Assembly (NCBI GenBank): GCA_020846105.1
Contig: JADLEN010000233.1
Location: 1-5,675, forward strand
DNA length: 5,675 nucleotides
Source: Chitinophagaceae bacterium
GTDB lineage: Bacteria; Bacteroidota; Bacteroidia; Chitinophagales; Chitinophagaceae
Reading direction: 5' to 3'
The first letter of the stretch is position 1. Every line of letters begins with the position of its first letter. Under the pieces are notes generated by a model. It did not search any database. It was given only the letters and a program-made list of their open reading frames with translations, and was not told the DNA's origin. Below are positions 1-5,675 of this stretch, piece after piece. Made by a program: the position numbers and the translations under genes.

Positions 1-467
1 ATTTTAAAACCAAAGAAGTTTCGAAATTGAGCGTTTTGGAAGAAATATTGAACGCCGATATAAACCCCGACTTGTACGGCGACCTTTACCATAAAGTGCG
101 TATCAATTATTATCCCCCTCATGGCGACAACAAAGAAAGCTGGGACAATATTGACATCTTCGGATGGATGGGCTACCAAATGCAAATAAAAATCAACTTT
201 TTGTGTCGCGATTCTATATTAGCAGCACCAATTGTACTTGATTTGGCTCTGTTTATGGATTTAGCGCATCGTGCCGGTATGAGTGGTGTACAAGAATGGT
301 TGTCTTTCTATTTCAAAGCACCTCAAACAGCACCAGGCCTGAAAGCCGAACACGATATTTTCAAGCAATTAATCAAATTACAAAACACACTACGCCATAT
401 TATGGGCGAAGATTTAATCACTCACTTGGGGCTAGATTATTACCAAGAGTTAGTAGAAAGTATGTAA
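1..467 (+). CDS. ino1: Inositol-3-phosphate synthase, C-terminal part (5' end outside window)
   Basis: This is the 3' end of a gene for myo-inositol-1-phosphate (1D-myo-inositol 3-phosphate) synthase, the NAD-dependent cytosolic enzyme that cyclises glucose 6-phosphate. The reading frame is open from base 3 with no stop upstream, so the TTG at 27 is not a real start; about 154 codons are present, roughly the last third of a usual protein of 360-440 residues. Recognisable family features are the stretch NFLCRDSILAAP (bases 195-230), the bacterial/archaeal equivalent of the conserved 'N..c.DS.LAaP' segment, followed by a hydrophobic LDLALFMDLAHRAG helix, and the preceding IDIFGWMG strand region. 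The gene ends in TAA at 465-467 and is separated from the next gene by 72 bases with a hairpin. Its product is the soluble precursor for the phosphatidylinositol phosphate synthase encoded at 3912-5222. Assignment is by family recognition; the NAD-binding N-terminus cannot be seen. Confidence 0.92.
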   Translation, partial: FKTKEVSKLSVLEEILNADINPDLYGDLYHKVRINYYPPHGDNKESWDNIDIFGWMGYQMQIKINFLCRDSILAAPIVLDLALFMDLAHRAGMSGVQEWLSFYFKAPQTAPGLKAEHDIFKQLIKLQNTLRHIMGEDLITHLGLDYYQELVESM

Positions 468-470
468 GAA

Positions 471-524
471 CTTAAGGCTTCAATCAGTGTACTCTTCCGG
501 GGTACACTGATTGAAAACCCTAAG
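471..524 (+). terminator. Long imperfect hairpin between ino1 and pgpA, terminator or attenuator candidate
   Basis: The core is a perfect 14-bp inverted repeat (479-492 with 502-515, TTCAATCAGTGTAC and its reverse complement) around a 9-base loop TCTTCCGGG. The stem continues outward, after a small internal loop, with GG/CC (476-477 with 518-519), a mismatch and CTTA/TAAG (471-474 with 521-524). It starts four bases after the ino1 stop. Downstream comes only GTTTTG (526-531), so the U-tract is short for a classical intrinsic terminator; the 9-A run after it would serve as a U-tract only for minus-strand transcription. It probably ends or attenuates ino1 transcription, or protects the mRNA 3' end. 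Confidence 0.55.
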
Positions 525-531
525 TGTTTTG

Positions 532-539
532 AAAAAAAA
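532..539 (+). promoter_or_regulatory. A-tract leader immediately before the pgpA start
   Basis: Eight A residues run straight into the ATG at 540 (nine counting the A of the start codon). There is no Shine-Dalgarno-like AGGAGG before pgpA or before any other start here. A-rich leaders without Shine-Dalgarno are usual in Bacteroidota and are thought to favour initiation. This supports the ATG at 540, but it is a context signal, not a proven site. Confidence 0.35.
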
Positions 540-986
540 ATGAAAACAATTGCTAGCATATTCGGTATAGGCTACGTTGCTAAAGGTGGCGGTACTATTG
601 CTGCCTTAGTTGCCGCGATAATTTGGTATTTTCTTAATCCAAATATTGCCCTACAATGCTCACTCGCAATTGTAATAACAATTGTAGGGGTGTGGGTAGG
701 CAATAAGGTAGAGGCAGATTGGGGGAAAGATAGTAGCAAGGTGGTAATAGATGAAGTAGCTGGTATGTTTGTAAGCCTCCTTTTTGTACCCATTGGCTTT
801 TGGCATGTATTGATAGGTTTGGTGCTTTTTCGTTTTTTTGATATTGCCAAACCATTAGGTATTAGAAAAATGGAAGCATTTAAGGGTGGCTGGGGCGTGA
901 TGCTTGATGATGTATTAGCAGGTATTTATGCAAATATTATTTTGCAAATAATCGTACACACCAACGTACTTGAACCTTATTTATGA
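540..986 (+). CDS. pgpA: PgpA-family lipid phosphatase, likely phosphatidylinositol-phosphate phosphatase
   Basis: This 148-residue inner-membrane protein belongs to the phosphatidylglycerophosphatase A (YutG/PgpA) family and is near its usual length of 150-170. Family signatures occur in the expected order: an N-terminal GxGY..kGGGT segment (residues 9-19), the acidic pair D71-E72 in VIDEVAGM, FRFFDIAKP (97-105) and the GGWGVMLDDVLAG motif (116-128) with D123-D124. These aspartates/glutamate are the expected metal-binding catalytic residues. Hydrophobic segments lie at about 20-32, 38-54, 76-96 and 125-140. In the general pathway PgpA dephosphorylates phosphatidylglycerophosphate. Here the gene lies between ino1 and a CDP-alcohol phosphatidyltransferase in an inositol-lipid cluster, so the more likely substrate is phosphatidylinositol phosphate, giving phosphatidylinositol. 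Substrate choice is inference; family membership is clear. Its stop overlaps the next start (ATGA, 983-986), indicating translational coupling. Confidence 0.9.
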   Translation: MKTIASIFGIGYVAKGGGTIAALVAAIIWYFLNPNIALQCSLAIVITIVGVWVGNKVEADWGKDSSKVVIDEVAGMFVSLLFVPIGFWHVLIGLVLFRFFDIAKPLGIRKMEAFKGGWGVMLDDVLAGIYANIILQIIVHTNVLEPYL

Positions 987-1354
987 GCACCTTTTTAAAA
1001 GCGCAAGCATCTTCGTTAATAGCAACATGTACCGATTTTTTAATAACAATAATACTAAAAGAAGTTTTTAGTTTTTGGTATGTATTAGCAAATATCATTG
1101 GTGTAATAAGTGGCGGCATTGCCAACTTTTATATAAATAAAGATTGGGTATTTAACGGCAAAACAAATACCGTAAAAGCCCAAGCAATTAGATACTTTGT
1201 CGTTTGGCTGGGCAATTTATTATTAAATGCGTTAGGTGTTTTTTTACTTACCAAATTTGGCCATTTCAATTATATAATTTCTAAGATTGTGGTTTCCTTA
1301 TTATTAGGGTGGACTTACAACTATTTTTTACAGAAAAATTACGTTTTCAAATAA
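983..1354 (+). CDS. GtrA-family four-helix membrane protein, possible lipid-linked head-group flippase
   Basis: The 123-residue product has the size and pattern of the GtrA family (PF04138): four predicted membrane helices at about 7-25, 31-50, 68-90 and 97-117. Each helix pair ends with a similar aromatic/basic motif, NFYINKDWVF at residues 48-57 and NYFLQKNYVF at 113-122, the hallmark 'N(F/Y)..(N/R)..W.F' of the family. GtrA proteins are associated with moving polyprenyl-phosphate sugars or related lipid-linked sugars across the inner membrane; many members have no tested function. The ATG at 983 overlaps the pgpA stop by four bases and the next gene begins 7 bases after its TAA, so it is firmly within the operon. 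A role in flipping an inositol lipid, or a glycosyl donor for decorating one, is a contextual guess. No glycosyltransferase is visible in the window. Confidence 0.85.
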   Translation: MSTFLKAQASSLIATCTDFLITIILKEVFSFWYVLANIIGVISGGIANFYINKDWVFNGKTNTVKAQAIRYFVVWLGNLLLNALGVFLLTKFGHFNYIISKIVVSLLLGWTYNYFLQKNYVFK

Positions 1355-1361
1355 GATATTT

Positions 1362-3908
1362 ATGTATCGTTTCACAAGGGCATTTGTTGCACTATTATTA
1401 TTTTCGAGTAGTACACTATTTGCTCAAAAAACTGTCGTAAGCGGAAAGGTGATCGATGCAAAAACCAAAGAAGGCCTGCCGTCAGTTACTGTTTTTTTTC
1501 CGGGTACCAATGTAGGCACATACACAGAAGACGATGGTAGTTACATACTTAGTATTGATGGTACCCCCTCTGTGGTGCGTTTCAGTTCTATTGGTTACAA
1601 AACGGTAACCAAAAAAACCACTCCAGGTGAGACTGTGCTCATTAATATTCAAATTTCTGAAGACACAAAATCTTTTAATGAAGTAGTTGTGAAATCTGGA
1701 AAGCGAGCAAAATATCGCAACAAAGGCAACCCCGCAGTAGAATTGATAAGAGAGGTAATAGACCACAAGGATAAAAATAAAGCTGAAAACTACGATTTGT
1801 TACAATATCAAGAGTATGAGAAGCTTCAATTTTCATTGAGCAATGCACCCGAAAAATTGAAAAAGAATTTGATGCTAAGAAAGTATAAATTTATTGCAAG
1901 TAGCTTAGACACAACATCTTTGGAAGGAAAAGCTATTCTGCCAATTTTTATGCAAGAAAACATTGCAGACATCTATTATAGAAAACAGCCCGAGAAAAAC
2001 AAAAGAATTGTTACTGCAGAAAAGAAAGTAACTTTTGACGAGTCGTTTATTGATAATAAAGGAATGACCGCTTACCTTAAACATGTGTACCAAGATATAG
2101 ATATTTATAAAAACAACATTACAATTGTCACAAATCAATTCCTTAGCCCAATTGCAGATTTGGCACCAACTTTTTATAAATTTTATATCATAGACACTTT
2201 TTCGCTAAATGGGTACCCATTGGTACAGATGGCTTTTGGGCCGCGAAACAAAGCAGATTTTCTTTTTGAAGGCTTAATGTACATTACTTTGGATGGCAAC
2301 TATTCTGTGCAAAGGGTAGAAATGAAAGTAAACAAGCAAGTAAACTTGAATTGGGTAAAACACTTAAGTATTCAATTGCAATTTGAGCAAAGCGAGGATA
2401 AAAAATATCATCTTTCAAATAGCAAATTATCAGCAGATTTTGGGCTTACGAAAAATGGTGATGCCGGCATGTTTGGAGAGCGAACAATTTCAGTAAAAAA
2501 TTATCAAATTGCGCCAAAAATTTCCGATTCGATTTTCACAGGAGACCCTATCGTATACTTAAAATCAGCAAAGCAAAAAAATGACGAATTTTGGGAAGAA
2601 AACAGGCACGACACGCTCAGTACCTCGGAGAAGGTAGTGTATGAAAATATTGATAGCCTGCAGAATACAAAATCTTTTAAGCGAGTAATGAATACGGCCT
2701 CTTTTTTATTGGCAGGCTATGCCCAAGCAAGCCCGTATATAGAAATAGGTCCGTTCAATACTTTTTATAGCTTCAATCCGGTAGAGGGTTTTAGAGGAAG
2801 AGTTGGGGGGCGAACCACCCCTAAAATGAGCAAGAATATCTATTTCGAAACTTATGCCGCTTATGGATTTAAAGATGAAAAACTGAAGTATTACCTTGGA
2901 GCTACCTATTCATTTACCAACAGGTCTATGTTTGAATTTCCAACGAATAAAATCACAGCAAATTTTCAACGCGACACAAAAATACCTGGCCAAGAATTAC
3001 AATTCATACAAGAAGACAATATTTTTCTTTCCTTGAAACGTGGAGTAAATGATAAATGGCTATACAATGACATTTATAGAATTGATTACTTAAACGAAAA
3101 TAGCAATCACTTTTCTTACCAATTAGGTTTCAAAAACTGGAAACAACAAGCGGCTGGCGGTTTACGGTATTTGAACGATGCTACACAAGCAAATATAGAA
3201 AGCCTTACAACTTCAGAGCTATCCTTAGAATTGAGGTGGGCGCCACACGAAGAATTTTACCAAGGTAAACTGTATAGAGTGCCGTTGCCAAACAGATACC
3301 CTATTTATACACTACGAGCAATTGCCGGATTCAAAGACTTGTTGGGCGGGCAATACAATTATCAGAATATTACCGGTAATGTACAGAAACGAATTTACCT
3401 TTCCCAATTAGGCTATTTAGATGTAACATTAGAAGGTGGTGTGGTTTTAGGAAAAGTACCCTTTCCACTACTTGATATTCATCGTGCAAATCAAAGTTAT
3501 TCGTACCAATTACAGTCTTACAACTTAATGAACTTTCTGGAGTTTGTGAGCGACCACTACGCAAGTGTGCAAATAGACCAAACCTTTAATGGCTTTCTTT
3601 TTAATAAAATCCCACTTATTAAAAAATTGAAATTTAGAGAATTTGCAAGTGTAAAGGTACTTTATGGTGGGCTTCGGCCCGAAAACACGCCAAACGGTAG
3701 CGATAGCAGCTTGCTTTCATTGCCCACAGACGCGAATGGAAATTTAAGCACATTTACCTTACAAAAAGACCCGTATATAGAAGGCAGCGTTGGTATTGGA
3801 AATATCCTCAAATTTTTTAGGATTGACGTTGTTAGGCGTTTTACCTATATAGACAATCCCAATGTAGCTAATACAGGCATACGAGTTCGTTTCAAGTTCG
3901 ATTTTTAG
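1362..3908 (+). CDS. DUF5686 protein with carboxypeptidase-regulatory-like domain, predicted outer-membrane barrel
   Basis: This is an 848-residue secreted protein. Residues 1-21 form a signal peptide (basic YRFTR, hydrophobic AFVALLLF, likely cleavage after LFA). Residues about 25-110 match the CarboxypepD_reg-like/SusC-N-terminal type beta-sandwich: SGKVIDAKTKEGLPSV, a PGTNVGT turn, DDGSY, SIGYKT and a closing EVVVK. The rest, about 127-848, resembles DUF5686, a Bacteroidota family of roughly this length. Its second half (from about residue 455) alternates polar and aromatic residues like transmembrane beta-strands, and the protein ends RVRFKFDF with terminal Phe, a typical outer-membrane barrel end. 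No TonB box or plug domain is evident, so it is not an ordinary TonB-dependent receptor. Function is unknown. It sits 7 bases after the GtrA gene and 3 bases before the phosphatidyltransferase gene, which suggests a role connected to the inositol lipid at the outer membrane. Confidence 0.85.
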   Translation: MYRFTRAFVALLLFSSSTLFAQKTVVSGKVIDAKTKEGLPSVTVFFPGTNVGTYTEDDGSYILSIDGTPSVVRFSSIGYKTVTKKTTPGETVLINIQISEDTKSFNEVVVKSGKRAKYRNKGNPAVELIREVIDHKDKNKAENYDLLQYQEYEKLQFSLSNAPEKLKKNLMLRKYKFIASSLDTTSLEGKAILPIFMQENIADIYYRKQPEKNKRIVTAEKKVTFDESFIDNKGMTAYLKHVYQDIDIYKNNITIVTNQFLSPIADLAPTFYKFYIIDTFSLNGYPLVQMAFGPRNKADFLFEGLMYITLDGNYSVQRVEMKVNKQVNLNWVKHLSIQLQFEQSEDKKYHLSNSKLSADFGLTKNGDAGMFGERTISVKNYQIAPKISDSIFTGDPIVYLKSAKQKNDEFWEENRHDTLSTSEKVVYENIDSLQNTKSFKRVMNTASFLLAGYAQASPYIEIGPFNTFYSFNPVEGFRGRVGGRTTPKMSKNIYFETYAAYGFKDEKLKYYLGATYSFTNRSMFEFPTNKITANFQRDTKIPGQELQFIQEDNIFLSLKRGVNDKWLYNDIYRIDYLNENSNHFSYQLGFKNWKQQAAGGLRYLNDATQANIESLTTSELSLELRWAPHEEFYQGKLYRVPLPNRYPIYTLRAIAGFKDLLGGQYNYQNITGNVQKRIYLSQLGYLDVTLEGGVVLGKVPFPLLDIHRANQSYSYQLQSYNLMNFLEFVSDHYASVQIDQTFNGFLFNKIPLIKKLKFREFASVKVLYGGLRPENTPNGSDSSLLSLPTDANGNLSTFTLQKDPYIEGSVGIGNILKFFRIDVVRRFTYIDNPNVANTGIRVRFKFDF

Positions 3909-3911
3909 ATT

Positions 3912-5222
3912 ATGAGTGTAAAAACAATAAGAGATAATTTACAATTAGGTATCTATAAAATTATAGACCCTTTTGTTCGGCTGTTAATCAAAATAGGATT
4001 GACACCCAATGCCGTTACCATCATCGGTTTGTTGCTAAATATTATCGTCGCCATTATTTTTGTATTTGGCGCCGAGGTTACTAACCATGGAGACTTGTCT
4101 TATGTTGGATGGGCAGGTGCAATGGTTTTATTTGCCGGATTATTTGACATGCTAGATGGGCAAGTGGCACGGGTGGGCAATATGAGCTCCACCTTCGGCG
4201 CATTTTTCGATTCAGTATTAGATAGGTATAGCGAGATGATTTTGTTTTTAGGCATCTGTTACTACCTCATAGCACATCACTATTTTCTTAGTTCCTTATT
4301 TGCATTTATTGCGCTCATTGGGTCTGTGATGGTAAGTTATTCGCGCGCTCGTGCCGAAGGCTTGGGGGTAGACTGTAAAGGAGGGATGATGCAAAGACCT
4401 GAAAGGATTGTATTAATAAGTTTATCTGCCATGGCTTGCGGTATTACGAGTCATTTTATAGGTGGCGATTACAAACTTTTTATACCTGGGCTGCCGTTTC
4501 AAATTTTCGAAACAATAACCATATTCACACTTCCGATAGCAATAATGGCAGTACTTACAAATATTACAGCAGTAAATAGAATACTTGATGCAAAAAAAGC
4601 ACTGGACCAAAAAGACAGCAATAAAACCAGCATTAATAATGGTGACCATAAAATACTGAGCTTTCTTTTTGCATTAATAATGGTTTCGACAATGCTAAAT
4701 GCACAGCAAGTACAAGCCAAAACAACCCCTTCAACACCAGCAGCATTTAATGAGGTAGATACCTTTCCTGTACCCAAACAGTATCCAAACTTGCTGTTTT
4801 ACTTGCAACGCACGCCCAATACCAATACCGTAATGTATGAGCTAAATATTGATAAAAAAACAGGTGAGCTAGACAAGGACAACCCCATACATGTATATTG
4901 GATAAGATATACCGAACCGGGAAACCCGCACAAAGAACTCAATTTTATTCAGCGCAAATACGCATTTGGCTTGAAGGTGAAACAGCTTGATGAAAAAAAC
5001 TGGGAGATAAAGTTTGTTTCTACATCCAAAAGAATACTGTATCTCAGAAAAGCCGATAACAACAAATACTATGTTTTTACAAAGATTAATGATGTGAACT
5101 CCATATTGAAAAGGGTGTATTTAAAAATAGAAGGTGGCACGTTTTGGTTCCCAAATGTAGTCTATATCGAGTTGAAAGGCAATGACGCCCAAACCGGAAA
5201 ATCCAATATTGAAAGAATATAA
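3912..5222 (+). CDS. CDP-alcohol phosphatidyltransferase (likely phosphatidylinositol phosphate synthase) fused to DUF4833
   Basis: The 436-residue product has two parts. Residues 1-228 are an integral-membrane CDP-alcohol phosphatidyltransferase with the complete catalytic signature D79-x2-D82-G83-x2-A86-R87-x8-G96-x3-D100-x3-D104. It is followed by SRARAEGLG (144-152) and RPER (162-165), segments resembling the inositol-phosphate-binding region of phosphatidylinositol phosphate synthases. It should join CDP-diacylglycerol to inositol-3-phosphate; phosphatidylglycerophosphate or another alcohol phosphate is the alternative. Residues 247-269 form a further hydrophobic, signal-peptide-like segment. 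Residues about 284-423 match DUF4833 (FPVPK, LFYLQRTPNTNT, IHVYWIRYTEPG, FIQRKYAFGLK, WFPNVVYIEL), a Bacteroidota domain of unknown function. The frame is continuous with no stop between the parts. Catalytic family is certain, substrate likely, and the DUF4833 role unknown. The start is the first ATG, 3 bases after the preceding stop. Confidence 0.9.
   Translation: MSVKTIRDNLQLGIYKIIDPFVRLLIKIGLTPNAVTIIGLLLNIIVAIIFVFGAEVTNHGDLSYVGWAGAMVLFAGLFDMLDGQVARVGNMSSTFGAFFDSVLDRYSEMILFLGICYYLIAHHYFLSSLFAFIALIGSVMVSYSRARAEGLGVDCKGGMMQRPERIVLISLSAMACGITSHFIGGDYKLFIPGLPFQIFETITIFTLPIAIMAVLTNITAVNRILDAKKALDQKDSNKTSINNGDHKILSFLFALIMVSTMLNAQQVQAKTTPSTPAAFNEVDTFPVPKQYPNLLFYLQRTPNTNTVMYELNIDKKTGELDKDNPIHVYWIRYTEPGNPHKELNFIQRKYAFGLKVKQLDEKNWEIKFVSTSKRILYLRKADNNKYYVFTKINDVNSILKRVYLKIEGGTFWFPNVVYIELKGNDAQTGKSNIERI
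4641..4718 (+). other. Internal signal-peptide-like or extra transmembrane segment linking the two domains
   Basis: Residues 244-269 of the phosphatidyltransferase-DUF4833 protein read like a signal peptide placed mid-protein: polar, basic GDHK, hydrophobic ILSFLFALIMVSTML and a small/polar end NAQQVQA, followed by a Thr/Pro/Ala-rich linker (TTPSTPAA). It comes after a charged stretch (residues 226-247) that follows the last helix of the phosphatidyltransferase. If the enzyme has its usual six helices with both ends cytoplasmic, this seventh segment would place DUF4833 in the periplasm, tethered or released by signal peptidase. Topology is inferred, not shown. Confidence 0.6.
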
Positions 5223-5234
5223 TTGAAGTTATAA

Positions 5235-5675
5235 ATGGAGCCTGCATTAATAGAAAATAAATCATTGTACAATCGGAAAAGCATTATCACGATGTTGCTT
5301 ATTTCGCTTGGGTATTTGTTAGTTTCATGGATTTTGATAGGCTTTAGACCAGAGCAGTTGTTCTTATTGGCAATCATTAATCTGTTCTATTTTTTATCGA
5401 GTATTACACGGAAATTTATTTTAGGATTCTCCGTATTTGTAGTGTATTGGGTAGTATTCGATTATATGAAAGCATTCCCAAATTACGAATACAACACGGT
5501 ACATATAGAGTCCTTATATCAGTTAGAGAAAAGCCTATTTGGCTTCTCGTTTCAAAACAAAATCATTACACCAAACGAGTATTGGCTTATCAAGCACAGT
5601 ACAGCTTTGGATATTACAACAGGATTTTTTTACCTTAGTTGGGTACCCGTACCATTGGCTTTTGCAGGGTATTTG
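5235..5675 (+). CDS. PAP2/Aur1-like inositolphosphotransferase, N-terminal part (runs off window)
   Basis: An open frame of 147 codons begins at ATG 5235 and has no stop before the window edge. An in-frame TAA lies directly before the ATG (5232-5234), so the protein cannot start earlier. It begins with a short polar tail, then membrane helices at about 17-35, 41-56 and 61-76. Next come VVFDYMKAFPNYEYNTVHI (about 73-91), LEKSLFG (97-103), ITPNEYW (111-117) and a helix with GFFYLSWVPVPLAF (130-143). This order resembles the N-terminal half of Aur1/inositol phosphoceramide synthase-like members of the PAP2 superfamily. These transfer phosphoinositol from phosphatidylinositol to ceramide on the outer face of the inner membrane. 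The PAP2 catalytic histidine motifs would lie beyond the window and are not verified. It starts 12 bases after the phosphatidyltransferase stop; both genes fit one inositol-lipid pathway. A generic PAP2 phosphatase remains possible. Confidence 0.8.
   Translation, partial: MEPALIENKSLYNRKSIITMLLISLGYLLVSWILIGFRPEQLFLLAIINLFYFLSSITRKFILGFSVFVVYWVVFDYMKAFPNYEYNTVHIESLYQLEKSLFGFSFQNKIITPNEYWLIKHSTALDITTGFFYLSWVPVPLAFAGYL

Larger units (their letters stand above)
540..5675 (+). other. Predicted inositol-lipid operon (pgpA to Aur1-like gene)
   Basis: Five consecutive genes on one strand are joined by a 4-base overlap and gaps of 7, 3 and 12 bases, leaving no room for promoters or terminators between them. 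The enzymes supply successive steps: phosphatidylinositol phosphate synthesis, its dephosphorylation and head-group transfer. The inositol-3-phosphate synthase gene lies just upstream, behind the hairpin at 471-524, and may be co-transcribed with partial read-through or form its own unit. I could not find a convincing Bacteroidota promoter (TTG then TAnnTTTG at about 20 bases) in the 468-539 gap, which favours read-through. Confidence 0.7.

Noticed and set aside
27..467. TTG at 27 as a genuine start of a 146-residue protein
   Set aside because: The frame is open upstream to the window edge and the sequence is the interior of inositol-3-phosphate synthase, so the TTG is an internal leucine codon.
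505..539. Bacteroidota-type promoter before pgpA (TAAGTGTTTTG as a -7 element)
   Set aside because: The spacing within the element does not fit TAnnTTTG and no TTG lies about 20 bases upstream; these bases also form part of the hairpin.
666..686. Repeated CAATTGT palindromes inside pgpA, considered as an operator
   Set aside because: They are short, AT-rich, lie inside a coding sequence encoding a hydrophobic helix, and are readily explained by codon use.
572..855. Two minus-strand open frames opposite pgpA
   Set aside because: They lie wholly within a clearly assigned gene, have low-complexity composition and show no family resemblance.
4422..4777. Minus-strand open frames opposite the phosphatidyltransferase/DUF4833 junction
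   Set aside because: They are antisense to a continuous gene with an intact catalytic motif; their Cys/Tyr-rich or Ser/Ala-rich composition is typical of shadow frames.
5162..5377. 71-residue minus-strand open frame spanning the gap between the last two genes
   Set aside because: It is antisense to the DUF4833 end and the start of the Aur1-like gene, with no recognisable features.
5447..5638. 63-residue plus-strand open frame near the end
   Set aside because: It overlaps the longer Aur1-like frame, which carries recognisable family motifs and runs off the window; this is its alternative-frame shadow.

Overview
The window looks like a piece of a Bacteroidota chromosome, probably from a Chitinophagales/Sphingobacteriales-like lineage, though the rank below phylum is a guess. 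The signs are AT-rich coding DNA, starts preceded by A/T-rich leaders without a clear Shine-Dalgarno, and a large surface-type protein with a carboxypeptidase-regulatory-like domain followed by a DUF5686 barrel, an architecture typical of the phylum. All genes are on the + strand and packed tightly. I see no tRNA, rRNA, CRISPR array, insertion sequence or integration site.

Layout: (1) bases 1-467 hold the 3' end of an inositol-3-phosphate synthase gene. (2) The 72-base gap after it carries a strong imperfect hairpin (471-524), a terminator or attenuator candidate. (3) 540-986 encodes a PgpA-family lipid phosphatase. (4) 983-1354 encodes a four-helix GtrA-family membrane protein and overlaps the previous gene by ATGA. 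(5) 1362-3908 encodes an 848-residue secreted, probably outer-membrane DUF5686 protein. (6) 3912-5222 encodes a CDP-alcohol phosphatidyltransferase with a second, apparently exported DUF4833 domain attached. (7) 5235 to the window end is the 5' part of a PAP2/Aur1-like inositolphosphotransferase gene, open at the edge. Junctions from gene 3 onward are -4, +7, +3 and +12 bases, so genes 3-7 are very likely one transcript.

Together the enzymes form an almost complete inositol-lipid pathway. Glucose-6-phosphate is converted to inositol-3-phosphate (gene 1). It is joined to CDP-diacylglycerol to give phosphatidylinositol phosphate (gene 6) and dephosphorylated to phosphatidylinositol (gene 3). 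The inositol phosphate head group is then moved to ceramide to give inositol phosphoceramide (gene 7). Comparable inositol-lipid clusters have been described in gut Bacteroides. The less explained parts are the GtrA-like protein, the DUF5686 barrel and the DUF4833 domain fused to the synthase. Their placement inside the operon suggests a link to translocation, export or sensing of the inositol lipid across the envelope; that is inference from context only.
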